The notes under the pieces were generated by a model. The model did no database searches. It had not been told where the DNA came from and saw only the letters and a list, made by a program, of their open reading frames with translations. 60,369 nucleotides of DNA from Gemmatimonadota bacterium (GTDB taxonomy: Bacteria; Gemmatimonadota; Gemmatimonadetes; Longimicrobiales; Gaopeijiaceae): contig JAPPGF010000013.1 in the NCBI GenBank assembly GCA_028875075.1, positions 1-60,369 of the forward strand. The letters run 5' to 3'. Below, in pieces: positions 34,346-44,600 of this stretch (position 1 is its first letter; every line of letters starts with the position of its first letter). Both the position numbers and the translations under genes were made by a program.

Positions 34346-37300
34346 TCAGCGGGCCACATCGAACTGCCGCATTGACGCGTCGGAAAGGAGGGCCAAGACG
34401 CCGAGCCCTAGCACAGCGCCCAGGCTCGCAGCCGGATAGGGTGCGGTCACGAACTGGACCAGGAGCCCGGCCGAGATGATGGTTCCGACGACGCCGGGGA
34501 TCAGCGCGGGCGCCGCCGCCCCCAGGCGGGCCAAGCCCAGGACGAGGGCCCCGGCGAGCAGGGCTCCGGCAACCCAGACGAGGGTCGAGCCATCGAGTGG
34601 CGCCGGAGCCAGCAAGAACCCGGCCGAGAGCGCGAGGATGAGGAGCGGGGCGACGAGGGCGGGACGGGCCGCCGACTTGAGCGCGAGACCGCTCATGAAG
34701 AGGAGCCCTGTGGTCGCGAGCAGGTAGCCGACGGTCGCCTCCAGAGGCCCGGCGAGCAGCGGGACCAGCGAGGCCGCCCCCGACGCGTCGGGCCACGGCG
34801 GAAGTCCTCCGGAGAGCCGTTCCGCGACGACGGCGAGACCCACGAGGGCCGCGCCCAGGGAAACGGCGAGCCCGAGGGGCGCCCGCGCTTCCGTCCCCTC
34901 GCCCGCCGCCTCCCCGCCCGCCCCGAGCCATCCGCACGCGACGGCTGCCGTGAGGCCGATGGCGGCCGATCCGGCGAGCAACACGATGACCATTCCGAAC
35001 AACGCGAATCCCGCCTGCAGGCCCCACGGCTGTGTCGGCGAGAAGAACGCCTCGGTGGCCGGCCATGAGTTCACTTCTCCGAGGGCGATCGCCGCCGCCC
35101 CGAGCAGGCCGGCCCGGCGGACGAGCCCGGTGTCGAGCCGCCGCCTCGCCCACGCGACAACCGCCGCGCCCCCTGCGCCGGCGAACCCGAGCAGGAGCAC
35201 GATCCCTGCGGCCGTCGCCACGAGCGCTCGGAGCGCCTCGCCGTCCCTCCGCGCCAGTTCCCACTCCTCGGGCACACTCACCGAGCGGTCCACGTCCACC
35301 ACCTGGTCGCCGGCCAGGGCCACGCTCAGGCGTGCCTCCCCGCCGATCTCGGCGAGCACCGCGGGATCCTCGAAGGCGAACCTCCAGTCCGTGCGCGCGG
35401 GGCGCGTCCTCTGGGCGGCACCGACCTCCTCAACGGAGTCCGCCGCCGCACCGAACCGGTCCCGGAGGGCGTCGAGCGCAAGGGCCCGCGCGTCCTCCTC
35501 GGTGAGCCTCGCCCCGGGCCGCGCCTCGGGCACGGCGTGCTCGACGCGGAGCTGCTCCCCCATCGGATCGAGGTGGACGCGAAGCTCTTCGATCCGGTCC
35601 TCGGGATCCGCCGTGAAGTCCACGAAGCGCACCACCCAGCCGGGGCCTGCCGGCAGGTAGGTCCCGAGCAGGCTCGCATACGCCTCCTCGCCCCCCTCGC
35701 CGAATACGTAGCGGTGATCGTCCCCCCGGCCCGCCGCCACCGTGGCGAGGGCCCGCCAGGAGCCGACGGCGTGTCCGCCCGTCTCGAGCGTCCCCCGGGC
35801 GAGCATGACCGCCGCAGTCCTGGAGACGCTCAGCCGCGGCGAGTCACCGGCAGGCGCAAGCGCCCAGGCGGCCCAGGCGAGGGCTCCCGCCGCCCCGGCC
35901 GCGTAGACGAGTCCTCGCCGCAGCGGGAGGCGCCTGATCGCCGCGGCGCGTTCGCCGCGGGCCGGCTCGGCCCGTTCACGCTCGGCCTCGCTCTCCTCGT
36001 CCGCCGAGGGAGCGCACCACGCCCGGTTGTACGCCCACTCGGGCGCTTCGGCCCGCGCGCCGACCTTGAGGCGCGCCCACGCCACCACCAGGAGCGGGGC
36101 CAGTCCGAACGCGACCACGGCTGCGCGGTCCCACAGGACGCCGGGAGCGGCCGCTGCGAAGAGCGGCACCGAGATCAAGGAGAGGTTGTACGAGAAGTGG
36201 GCGAGGATCGTCGGCACGAGCCCGAAGCAGACGTAGGTGACGCCCCACAGGAGCGCGGGGGCCAGGAGCTCGACGAGCCGGGCATAGGCCGGCTGCTGGG
36301 GGTAGTTGGCATGACCCGCGGCGAAGACGACGGCCTGAAGCGCCACGGCGCTCCAGATCCAGAGGCCCTTGCGGCCGTAGCGGGCACCCAGGAGCGCCGC
36401 GCAGGCGATGGGGATCGCGCGAAACGCGCTCTCCTCCCAGAAGGCTGCGAACAGCGAGGTCGACACCGCCACGATCCACGGCTGCGGCGTCGCGAGGAGA
36501 TCGGGCTGCACGACGGCCTCCGCGGGGGTCCACCATCCGTCGAGCCGTGAGGTGGCCAGGTAGAAGAGCACTACGTAGCCGAGGTGGAGCCCCGTCAGGA
36601 GGTAGGCCCCCAGGGTCCGGCCGAGCACGGGGGTCGAGGCCGCGACCTCCGGGGACCAGAAGCGCCACTGCTGCAGGTGGCCCGGAAAGGCGCGCCGGCC
36701 GAGCGACTCGGCCGCGAGGTAGACGAACGCCAGGAGCGGCGTGCCGATCACGACGAACGCGCCCGCGAGCCCGAGCTGCTGGGCCAGGAACGTCGTGGTC
36801 GAGACCGCGGGATCGTACTCCATCCAGCTGAGCGGAAGCGTGTTCGCGATCCCGAGGGCGACGAGCAGCGCGGTGAGCCCGCCCCAGGCGAGGGCCGGGC
36901 GCCAGACGACCCAGCGCCTCCTCATCAGCAGAGCCGTGCCCAGGCCGCCTCCCAGGAGGAGATACAGGACGATGAGGACCGCCTGCGCGGTGACCGCGAT
37001 CGCGTCGTTCGCCGAGCGCATGTCCCCGTAGCGCTGCGAGAAGGCCTCGGGCACGTGGACGAAGTGGGCGAGCTCGGAGGCCTGGCCGCCGGCGACCCCG
37101 ATCCGCAGCCGGAAGCGGCCGTCCCCCACCACGGCGTCGGTCCGCTCGAACACGAACTCGTGATCGAGGCGCCCGCCCGGCTGCCTCTGCTCGGAGGCCT
37201 CGAGCAGCGCGAAGGAGGAGAGATCGACGCCCCACTCAGAGGCCGTCCGCTCCGCGACGGCCCGCGCCTGCGCCTCGGAGAGGTTGCCGCTCCCCGGATC

Positions 37301-37708
37301 GCTCTCCGAGAGGCGGAGGCGGAACCCGTACGGCTCGCCCGCCGGCGTGAAGCGCACGCGGGCCTCTTCGACCGCCCCCTCCGCGAAGCGCCGGACCGTC
37401 CACGCGTAGGGATGATAGACCCCCTGTTCGGCCAGCCCGACGAACGCGTCCCGTCCTCCGGCCTCCAGCTCCACGTACGTCTGGACCTCCGGATCCGTCT
37501 GGCCGAAGGTGGCGGCCGCGCGGGCGCCGGGCGGTCCCCACTCGTAGCGGAGCGCCAAGGCCTCCGCTTGGGCGAAGGCGCCCTCGCGGTCCATCGCCAG
37601 ATCGAGCGTGACGATCGGGAAGGCGGCCGGAAAGAGCCGGATCGCGAGGACGACGCTCGCCGCGGCGAGGGCGGCGAAGACGGCCCAGAAGCCCGCGCGC
37701 CGGGTCAT
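34346..37708 (-). CDS. CPBP-family intramembrane metalloprotease with duplicated ectodomain
   Basis: This 1120-residue polytopic protein has helix 1 at residues 6-30 and a first ectodomain at about 35-235, ending FVHVPEAFSQRYGD. A membrane block follows with the CPBP motifs: EESAFR (425-430, Glu pair plus Arg), AAGHANYP (His466) and HFSYNL (His504). A charged linker lies near 555-595, and a second ectodomain at about 620-820 ends SVSVPEEWELARRD, like the first. A final block of about eight helices completes it. Known CPBP enzymes (Rce1-like) are 200-300 residues and cleave membrane substrates. The substrate here is unknown. It converges on mgtE with a 100-bp gap. Confidence 0.8.
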   Translation of the reverse strand: MTRRAGFWAVFAALAAASVVLAIRLFPAAFPIVTLDLAMDREGAFAQAEALALRYEWGPPGARAAATFGQTDPEVQTYVELEAGGRDAFVGLAEQGVYHPYAWTVRRFAEGAVEEARVRFTPAGEPYGFRLRLSESDPGSGNLSEAQARAVAERTASEWGVDLSSFALLEASEQRQPGGRLDHEFVFERTDAVVGDGRFRLRIGVAGGQASELAHFVHVPEAFSQRYGDMRSANDAIAVTAQAVLIVLYLLLGGGLGTALLMRRRWVVWRPALAWGGLTALLVALGIANTLPLSWMEYDPAVSTTTFLAQQLGLAGAFVVIGTPLLAFVYLAAESLGRRAFPGHLQQWRFWSPEVAASTPVLGRTLGAYLLTGLHLGYVVLFYLATSRLDGWWTPAEAVVQPDLLATPQPWIVAVSTSLFAAFWEESAFRAIPIACAALLGARYGRKGLWIWSAVALQAVVFAAGHANYPQQPAYARLVELLAPALLWGVTYVCFGLVPTILAHFSYNLSLISVPLFAAAAPGVLWDRAAVVAFGLAPLLVVAWARLKVGARAEAPEWAYNRAWCAPSADEESEAERERAEPARGERAAAIRRLPLRRGLVYAAGAAGALAWAAWALAPAGDSPRLSVSRTAAVMLARGTLETGGHAVGSWRALATVAAGRGDDHRYVFGEGGEEAYASLLGTYLPAGPGWVVRFVDFTADPEDRIEELRVHLDPMGEQLRVEHAVPEARPGARLTEEDARALALDALRDRFGAAADSVEEVGAAQRTRPARTDWRFAFEDPAVLAEIGGEARLSVALAGDQVVDVDRSVSVPEEWELARRDGEALRALVATAAGIVLLLGFAGAGGAAVVAWARRRLDTGLVRRAGLLGAAAIALGEVNSWPATEAFFSPTQPWGLQAGFALFGMVIVLLAGSAAIGLTAAVACGWLGAGGEAAGEGTEARAPLGLAVSLGAALVGLAVVAERLSGGLPPWPDASGAASLVPLLAGPLEATVGYLLATTGLLFMSGLALKSAARPALVAPLLILALSAGFLLAPAPLDGSTLVWVAGALLAGALVLGLARLGAAAPALIPGVVGTIISAGLLVQFVTAPYPAASLGAVLGLGVLALLSDASMRQFDVAR

Positions 37709-37743
37709 CGGCCCGGGCGCTCCGCCGCGTGGAATCCTCTCCG

Positions 37744-37760
37744 GGGCTCCGCCGGAGCCC
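37744..37760. other. Perfect hairpin in the leader of the CPBP gene
   Basis: GGGCTCC and GGAGCCC form a 7-bp stem around a 3-nt loop, 36 bp before the CPBP start and about 300 bp after the MBL gene stop on the same strand. There is no T-tract. The remaining 347-bp gap (37709-38055) shows only low-complexity frames rich in Arg, Gly and Pro. Confidence 0.3.
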
Positions 37761-38055
37761 TTGTGCAGCCGAGCTTCACCGCTCCCTCACTCCTTTCCCG
37801 AGAACGTAGCGCATCCTCGCCGGCACGGGTGGGCGGCGGCGGATTACTCTCTTCGTCCCGCCCCCCGCCCTGGCCACCGCCGCCCGCGCCGCGCTCGACG
37901 GACAATCTGGGCGAGACTCCGCTCCCGGACGAGTCCGCCGCCCGCGCCCGTCCCCTTGCGGCCGCGGAGGCTTCCCCGGCCCGGACGCCGGCAGGGCGGG
38001 CCCGGCGAGGGCCATGGCGGTCCCCGGGCAAGGGCCTGGGGGCTCCCCGGACGAC

Positions 38056-38928
38056 CTACATCCCGGCCATCCAGCGGTAGATCGCCTGGACGTTCAGCGG
38101 GAACCATGCCTCGTACTGGCCCCAGTCGCTGAACTCCGGCAGGTCGATCTCCTCCATCGCCCGCTCCTCCGACCATCCGGCGGCCAGGGCGTCCCTCACG
38201 GCGGAGCGGACCCCGTCGTAGTAGCGGATCTGGCGGTGGATGGAGCCCCGGTCGCCCGGCGGCCCGTGGCCGAAGACGATGGTCTCGAAGGGGATCTCGA
38301 GAAGCGCCGCGATGGAGCCGAAGAGGTCGGGAAAGATCGAGCCCCGCAGGTTCCGGAAGCCGACGCGGTCGTTCGCCACGAAGTCCACGGCGAACGCGAC
38401 CTGGACGTCGGGCACGAAGACAACCGTCGAGTTGTCCGTGTGGTTCGCTCCCACGTAGTGAAGCTCGATCTGGCGGCCGCCCGGCGCGATCGACATGAAC
38501 TCCTGATAGGTGCTGGTCGGCGCCGGCAGCTCCGCTTCGGCCGCCTCCCGGAGGGGAGCCACCGCATTGCGGTGCGCCAGGATCGGCACCTCCTGGCCCA
38601 TCTCGCGCATCAGCGCCGGAGCGCCCGTGGCGTGGTCGGCGTCCTGGTGGCTGTAGATGATGGCGGCGAGGGGAGCGCCCGGAGCGACGCGCTGGATCTC
38701 CGCGGCGTAGCGGACCGCGGCCTCGGAGGAGATCGGGTCCACGGCGACGACGCCCGCGGGCGTCACCACGAAGAAGCCGTTGTGATTCACCCACCGGAAC
38801 TGGTAGACGCCGTCCGCGATGCGCGTCGTCTCGTAGTTCTCCTGGGCCCCGGCCGCGGTCGTTGAAGCCAAGAGCACGGCGGCCGCGAGGACGGCCCCGG
38901 CGGACGGAAAGCGTCGGGTCTGCAGCAT
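38056..38928 (-). CDS. Exported MBL-fold hydrolase with variant HxDxDH metal motif
   Basis: This 290-residue protein has a signal peptide (AGAVLAAAVLLASTTAAGAQ) and the MBL core: RIADGVYQFRWVNHNGFFVVTPAGVVAVDPISSEA. The first metal motif reads SHQDADHATG (His94-x-Asp96-x-Asp98-His99) instead of HxHxDH, so one Zn1 ligand is Asp. Later ligands look intact: the His in GANHTDNSTVVF, the Asp in AFAVDFVAN and the His in VFGHGPPGDRG. Such exported MBL proteins are often lactonase-like, but no substrate can be named. It is divergent from hspQ. Confidence 0.85.
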   Translation of the reverse strand: MLQTRRFPSAGAVLAAAVLLASTTAAGAQENYETTRIADGVYQFRWVNHNGFFVVTPAGVVAVDPISSEAAVRYAAEIQRVAPGAPLAAIIYSHQDADHATGAPALMREMGQEVPILAHRNAVAPLREAAEAELPAPTSTYQEFMSIAPGGRQIELHYVGANHTDNSTVVFVPDVQVAFAVDFVANDRVGFRNLRGSIFPDLFGSIAALLEIPFETIVFGHGPPGDRGSIHRQIRYYDGVRSAVRDALAAGWSEERAMEEIDLPEFSDWGQYEAWFPLNVQAIYRWMAGM

Positions 38929-39340
38929 GGGATCCTCCTGGCCGGTCCCCTGCCCCGCCGGCCGGTGTGTGAGTCCTCCGGGCGATGCTCGGGCGCCCGC
39001 GCCACGGTGCGGAGTGGCCGGGGCCGCTGATAGAGAGTTCTAGCCGGCGGCCTCGGGTGTCAAACGGTCTTCCCCGTCCCTGTGCCTCCCATGGCCCGGG
39101 CGAGCAGCGTCCGCGCCGCCACACGGGAGGAGGGCGGAGAGCGAACCGCGACCGGGACGCGTCACGTCGCCGGACGCACGGGGGGGCCCGATGCGGCGGC
39201 CGGGAGCGGCATGGAACAATTGCGCCCCTTCGACGGAATCGATCATGCGGCACTGAACCCGCCCGGGCCCCGTGCGGCTCCAGCGACCCGCGCTTCGCCC
39301 GTCGGCTCGGGAGAGGCTACACCCCTGCCGGGAGAATCCA
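38929..39340. other. Divergent intergenic region, nothing recognised
   Basis: About 410 bp lie between the exported MBL gene (minus) and hspQ (plus). Long frames cross it on both strands but are biased in Arg, Pro and Gly and have no motifs. It should hold two promoters; I see no convincing pair and no heat-shock element. Confidence 0.5.
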
Positions 39341-39670
39341 ATGGCTCCAGTGACCCGCAAGGTGCTGTTCCGGGAGGGCCAGATCGTGCGCCACGTGCGC
39401 TATGGCTACCGGGGCGTGGTCGTCGGCTGCGACCGGACCTGCCAGGCCGACGATACCTGGTACGATTTCCAGGTCCAGGGCAAGGACTACCGGCCGACGA
39501 AGGATCAGCCCTGGTACCACGTGCTGGTGGACGAGTCCGTGCGCCAGACGTACGTGGCGCAGCAGAACCTGGAGGCCGGAGACTCGACCCGACCGATTCA
39601 TCACCCGCTCATCCACCACTACTTCAACGCTTTTCAGGGCGGCTCCTATCACCGCCCGAGCTGGAACTAG
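39341..39670 (+). CDS. hspQ: HspQ/YccV-like heat-shock protein
   Basis: This 109-residue protein matches the hemimethylated-DNA-binding/YccV domain: FREGQIVRHVRYGYRGVVVGCDRTCQADDTWY, then QPWYHVLVDESVRQTYVAQQNLE. The pattern GxxVRHxxYGYRGVVxxxD and QPWYHVLVDxxxxxYVAxENL is diagnostic. HspQ promotes degradation of damaged DnaA and modulates Lon in enterobacteria; the role here is inferred. ATG 39341 has GGGAGAA upstream. Its 3' end overlaps the end of the convergent bioY gene by 47 bp. Confidence 0.9.
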   Translation: MAPVTRKVLFREGQIVRHVRYGYRGVVVGCDRTCQADDTWYDFQVQGKDYRPTKDQPWYHVLVDESVRQTYVAQQNLEAGDSTRPIHHPLIHHYFNAFQGGSYHRPSWN

Positions 39671-40184
39671 CGCCCGATCTGCGACGGGTCCAAGCCGACA
39701 CGACCACGGCTGCGACGATCGACTTGGCGAGGCCACCCGAGAGGAACGGAGCTACTCCGGCGGCGAATGCCTCCGAGGGTCCAAGCGACCACGCCAGCCG
39801 GAGCCAGCCTAGAGCAAGGACAAGGACGTGGCCCAGGGTCATCGCGACCAGGGCTGTCCTCAAGCGAGCCAGGCGTCCGCCGTCCGCGAACCAGCCCACC
39901 ATCCCCGCAGCAAGCACGAAGCCGACGAGATAGCCGCCCGTAGGTCCTGCGAGGTGTGGCCAGCCCGATGCACCATCGGCGAAGACCGGCAGTCCGACTC
40001 CACCAGCCAACAGATAGAATGCCAAGGCCAGGGCGCCGTCGCGAGTTCCCAGGAAGGCTCCGACCAAGACCACGGCCAACGTCTGGGCGCTCTGAGGCAC
40101 CGAGGTTCCCGGCACGGCCGCCGACACCCTCGCGGCGACGGCAACCAGGCAGACCGCCAACACGTATTTCCCGAGACTCCGCAT
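39624..40184 (-). CDS. bioY: BioY biotin-transport substrate-specific component
   Basis: This 186-residue protein has six hydrophobic segments. Diagnostic stretches are VPQSAQTLAVVLVGAFLGTRDGALALAFYLLAGGVGLPVFADGASG and GPTGGYLVGFVLAA. They match the BioY pattern VPxTxQTxxVxLxGxLLGPRxGxxxxxxYLLxGxxGLPVFAxGxGG and GPTxGYLxGF. BioY captures biotin for an ECF-type ABC transporter; no EcfA/EcfT genes are adjacent, so it may work alone or use distant modules. ATG 40184 fits the first helix (a GTG lies 3 bp upstream). Confidence 0.93.
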   Translation of the reverse strand: MRSLGKYVLAVCLVAVAARVSAAVPGTSVPQSAQTLAVVLVGAFLGTRDGALALAFYLLAGGVGLPVFADGASGWPHLAGPTGGYLVGFVLAAGMVGWFADGGRLARLRTALVAMTLGHVLVLALGWLRLAWSLGPSEAFAAGVAPFLSGGLAKSIVAAVVVSAWTRRRSGASSSSGGDRSRPEKR

Positions 40185-40443
40185 CACGACCGAGTTCCTC
40201 GAGTCCTCTGTTGTCCGAGTTCCATCATTCCGACCGCTACCAAGGCTTCCTGATCGCTGCCGTACTCCTCCGTATCGAGTGGCTTGCAAGGACCGGCCGG
40301 CCTGACGGCGCGAGCCCGCCCGCGTACAATCAGCCCAGCCGGGGCCCCCCGCGGGACGGCCCTCCGGGGTGTCGCCTCGCCCCGTTCGATCACCGTCGTC
40401 TCCCCCGGCCCGTCCGTGCACACAAGAAAGGATCGAGCGCCCG

Positions 40444-41385
40444 ATGACCAGCCGCCTCCCCATCCCCGCCGCCCTCGCCCTCTCCCTTCTGGGTCCCGCG
40501 CCCGCCGCCGCCCAGGGCACCGACGGCTTCTACGTCTCGACGAGCTTCGGTCTCACCTCGGCCCCGGGAGCCGACGCCACCGTCTTCGGGGCGAATCACC
40601 CGACGCGCTGCGACCGTCTTCTCTACGCGAGTCCCGGCGACGCGCCGACCGACCCCGAATGCATGGCTCCGCTGGCGAGCACACGACAGGGCCTGCTCGC
40701 CTTCGGCCGGAACTTCGGGAGAGAGCAGGCGTTGGCGCTGGGTTACGAGACGGGCCGCCTGCGCGTCGAGACAGAGGTTCTGCTCCGCAACCAGACCGGG
40801 GAGGCGACACTGTTCGAGGTCGGTGCGGACAGGTCGCTGATCGGCAAGGACACCGAATGGAGCGCGATCTCTCCCCCGAACGCGGACATCTACAACTTTC
40901 GCTCGCTGCAGGCATTCGCGAACGCGTACGTCGGGATCGGCAGCCCCTCCTCGTGGGCGCCCTACCTCGGGGGCGGGGCCGGGCTCGCCATGCTGGACTT
41001 CGGGTTCTACATGGCGTTCCACCGGAAGTCGCTCGACGAGGGCTATCTCGAGGCGTTCGGCGGATCGCGCTCGGACCCCGGCGCGGCGCCCGAGTGGCAG
41101 CGGGCGGCGGCGGGGACGCTGAGCCTCATGGACGCTCCGGTGGACGAGGTGGCCTTCGCGTACCAGCTTCTCGCCGGAGTCGATCGCTCGCTGGGCGAGA
41201 AGACCACGCTCGGCTTGAAGGCACGCTGGACCTCGATCCGGACGGTGTCGGCGCCGCTGCCCTGGACGATGGTCCGCAGTCACGAACCGGTCCATGCCGA
41301 CGGGCAGACCCCGTTCTTCTGGGAATTGGAGTTTTCCGGCCTGGGGTATCTGGGCGTGGCGGTCGAGATGAGGCGCCGCTTCTGA
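40444..41385 (+). CDS. Outer-membrane beta-barrel protein
   Basis: This 313-residue protein has a signal peptide (SRLPIPAALALSLLGPAPAAAQG) and repeated amphipathic strands: DGFYVSTSFGLTSAPG, EQALALGYETGRLRVETEVLLRNQTG, NAYVGIGSPSSWAPYLGGGAGLAMLD, VAFAYQLLAGVDRSLGEKTTLGLKARWTSI, ending ELEFSGLGYLGVAVEMRRRF. The terminal Phe and the PYLGGGAG strand are typical of OmpA/OprF-like 8-stranded barrels. Two Cys near residues 55 and 75 could form an extracellular disulfide. ATG 40444 precedes the signal peptide. Function unknown; probably surface exposed. Confidence 0.8.
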   Translation: MTSRLPIPAALALSLLGPAPAAAQGTDGFYVSTSFGLTSAPGADATVFGANHPTRCDRLLYASPGDAPTDPECMAPLASTRQGLLAFGRNFGREQALALGYETGRLRVETEVLLRNQTGEATLFEVGADRSLIGKDTEWSAISPPNADIYNFRSLQAFANAYVGIGSPSSWAPYLGGGAGLAMLDFGFYMAFHRKSLDEGYLEAFGGSRSDPGAAPEWQRAAAGTLSLMDAPVDEVAFAYQLLAGVDRSLGEKTTLGLKARWTSIRTVSAPLPWTMVRSHEPVHADGQTPFFWELEFSGLGYLGVAVEMRRRF

Positions 41386-41560
41386 CGGGGCTCCGGGCCC
41401 GCCCGACGGGTGGCGCAGACCACCGTGCAGGTATCCTCGCAAACTGATCGTTCTTTCAGAGCGCCCCCGGCCGCACGAGTGCCTCTTGAGGAGATGCGGC
41501 AGGAGAGATGGGTCCTTTGGAAGACAAGTCCAGGATGAACGGCAATGTTGTGGAGATCTG

Positions 41561-41590
41561 CTGACAAGTATTTTCAAGGGATGCTACAGT
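41561..41590 (+). promoter_or_regulatory. Candidate promoter of the polyketide synthase operon
   Basis: CTGACA (41561-41566) and TACAGT (41585-41590) are separated by 18 bp and would start transcription near 41597, about 49 nt before the ATG at 41646. The AT-rich spacer stands out against the local GC content. The rest of the 260-bp gap after the barrel gene shows no gene. Confidence 0.45.
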
Positions 41591-41645
41591 TTCGAGATAT
41601 GCCGTGGCTCAAGCACGCGCGTATCGACTGCATGAGGGATACGCG

Positions 41646-44600
41646 ATGAGACGGGACGGGCGCTTCGGATCTTCCGGGGAGTCTCCGCCGGACGACCACG
41701 ACCGCAGCCGGCCGCACTCTCGATCCGCGGAAGCCATCGCGATCGTGGGCATGGCGTGCCGCTTCCCCGGTGCGGCCGACATTGCCTCCTTCTGGCGCCT
41801 CCTCGAGGCCGGCGGCAACTCGGTCGCCGAGCGTGTGCCAGGATCGGGCTCAAGACGGGTGGACGAACTCTTCGGCGCCGCCGCGAGCCTCGACCCGGCC
41901 TGCCGCTTCTGCGCCTGGGTCGACGATATCGACCGGTTCGACGCAGGGTTCTTCCGCATCTCTCCGGTCGAGGCTCAGCTCCTGGATCCGCAGCAGCGGA
42001 TGATGCTGGAGACGAGCTGGCAGGCGCTCGAGGACGCGGGGATCGATCCGGACCGGCTGAAGGGCAGCCGCACCGGCGTCTACACGGGGATCAGCAACGA
42101 CGAGTACAGGATGCTGGTCCTCGAGTCGGTCCGACCCGCCGAGGCCGCCAGTTCTCTCTACGCCCTGAGCGGAACCAACCTGAACGGCACGAGCGGGCGG
42201 GTCTCCTTCGTTCTGGGGCTCGTGGGGCCGGCGAAGGCCGTGGACGCCGCGTGCGCGTCGTCGCTCGTGTCGGTGCACGACGCCGTGGCGGACCTCCAGC
42301 AGGGAAAGGCCGATCTGGCCATCGCGGGCGGCGTGCAGGCGATCCTGAACGGCCGCGTCTTCGAACTGCGCGCCGACTCGATGATGCTCTCCCCCGACGG
42401 CCAGTGCAAGGCGTTCGACGCGTCCGCGAACGGGTATGTGCGCGGCGAGGGCTGCGGCGTAGTGGTCCTGAAGCGCCTGGCCGAGGCGGAGGCCGACGGC
42501 GACCGGATCTGGGGCGTGATCCGAGGCGCCGCGGTCAATCACGGAGGAGCCAGCGCGGGGCTGACCGTCCCGAACGCGCCCGCGCTGGAGCAGGTCATGG
42601 AGGCGGCGCTCGCGGAGGCGGGCCTCCCGGCAGCGGAAGTGGACTACCTCGAGGCGCACGGCACCGGAACGTCCGTGGGAGACCCGATCGAGATCGATGC
42701 CGTCGCCGCGGTCTACGGAAGGGGGCGGGAGGCCGAACGGCCGCTTCTCGTGGGTTCGGTGAAGACCAACATCGGTCATCTGGAGTCGGCGGCCGGAATC
42801 GCCGGCCTGATCAAGGCGGTTCTGGTGGCGCAGCGCGGCGTGATCCCGAGGCACCTGCACTACCACAATCCCAGCCCGGGCCTCGACTGGGACCGACTGC
42901 CGCTTCGGGTCACCTCGTCGATGACGGAGCTGCCGCGCCGCGGCAGACGACCGCGTGTGGCGGGCGTGAATTCCTTCGGGATCTCCGGGACCAACGCCCA
43001 CATCGTGCTCGAAGAGTACAGGGCGCCCGACGAGACTCCCTCTGCGCAGCCCCGGGTCATGGGTGCCCCGCGCGCGGTGGCGGCGTCACCGGCCGCCCCG
43101 GCGGAGTCACGGCAGATCGAACCGGCGCCGCGGGCGCGGGAGGTCCGGCTGCTTCCGCTCTCCGGCAAGTCCGGGCGCGCCCTCCGCGACCTGGCGAAGC
43201 GCTACCTGTCATGGCTCGACGAGCACGAAGCAGCGGCCCCGGCCGAAGACGGATCGCTCGAACTCCTGCTGTCGGACATGGCTTGGACGGCCGCCACGGG
43301 CCGGTGCCACTTCGATCACCGCGCGGGCCTCGTATTCGGCGACGCCGGGGAGTTGCGCGAGCGACTCCGCGCACTGGCCGACACCGATCCGGAAGAGACG
43401 CCGCGGGCTCGGGCGAAGGCCGCGTTCGTCTACACCGGACAGGGGAGCCAGTGGGCGGGCATGGGCCGGGCCCTGCATGAGAGCGAGCCCGTGGCACGGG
43501 CGGTCCTCGAGCGATGCGAAGAGGTGTTCCTCGAGGAACGGGGCGCCTCGCTCCTCGAGACCATGTTCGAGGAAGGCGGGGAGGGAGCGCTCGAAGACAC
43601 GGCCTGGGAACAGCCGGCCCTCTACGCACTGGAGTGTGCGCTCACGGCGCTCTGGTCGAGCGTGGGAGTCGAGCCCGCCGTGGTCCTGGGGCACAGCGTC
43701 GGCGAACTTGCGGCGGCCCAGGCGGCAGGCGTGTTCAGCCTCGAGGACGGGATGAGGTTCGCGGCGGCCAGGGGCATCCTGCTCTCGAGGACCGAGCCAG
43801 GCGCGATGGCCGCCGTCTTCGCCCCCTCGGCGCGCGTCGCTTCGGCGGTCGAGGCCTTGAACCGGGCGTCCACCGGCGTCGGGTTGAGCATCTCGGCGGA
43901 CAACGGCAGTCATCAGGTGGTGAGCGGTCCGCTCGCGGACGTCGAACAGATCTCGCGGCAACTCGAGTCGCAGGGCGTCCGGGTACGCCGGCTCAACACC
44001 AAGAGGGCGTTTCACAGCGCGCTCGTGGATCCGGCCCTGGAAGCCCTCGGGGCGTCGCTCGACCGTGCGGAGCTCCATCCGCCCGGCGTGACCGTGGTCA
44101 GCAACCTGACGGGCCGGGCGGTCGAGCCCGGCCAGCTGCTGGACGGAGCCTACTGGAGGCGCCACGCGCGGGAGCCGGTCGCGTTCGCCCGCGGTGTCCG
44201 GACACTCGCTGAACTTGGGGTGGACCTGATCGTCGAGATCGGCCCGCGCTCCGTGCTGGCTCCCATGGCGACCGCGGCCTGGCCGGACTCGGCGCCGCCC
44301 AGGGCGCTCTCGAGCCTCCGCCCGCCGTCCGCCGACGGGGATGCGGGAGGTGGCTTCACGGAGGCTGTCGGGGAGGCCTACGGGGCCGGCATCCCGATCC
44401 GGTTCGAGGGCCTCTTCGCCGGAGAGACCCCGCGCCGCATCGCGCTCCCGGGCTATCCCTTCCAGCGCGAGCGCTACTGGCTCGAGCCGCCGAAGCGCCG
44501 ACGCCCGGGCGCGGGCCACCCGCTTCTGGGGGTCCGGCGCGACTCCGCGAGCGGCGAGACGACGTTCGAGACCGAGGTGTTCCCCTCGGATCCGGATTGG

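Noticed and set aside
41604-41645. GTG 41604 as the start of the synthase
   Set aside because: It would sit about 7 nt from the predicted transcription start with no ribosome site; ATG 41646 has GAGGGA upstream.
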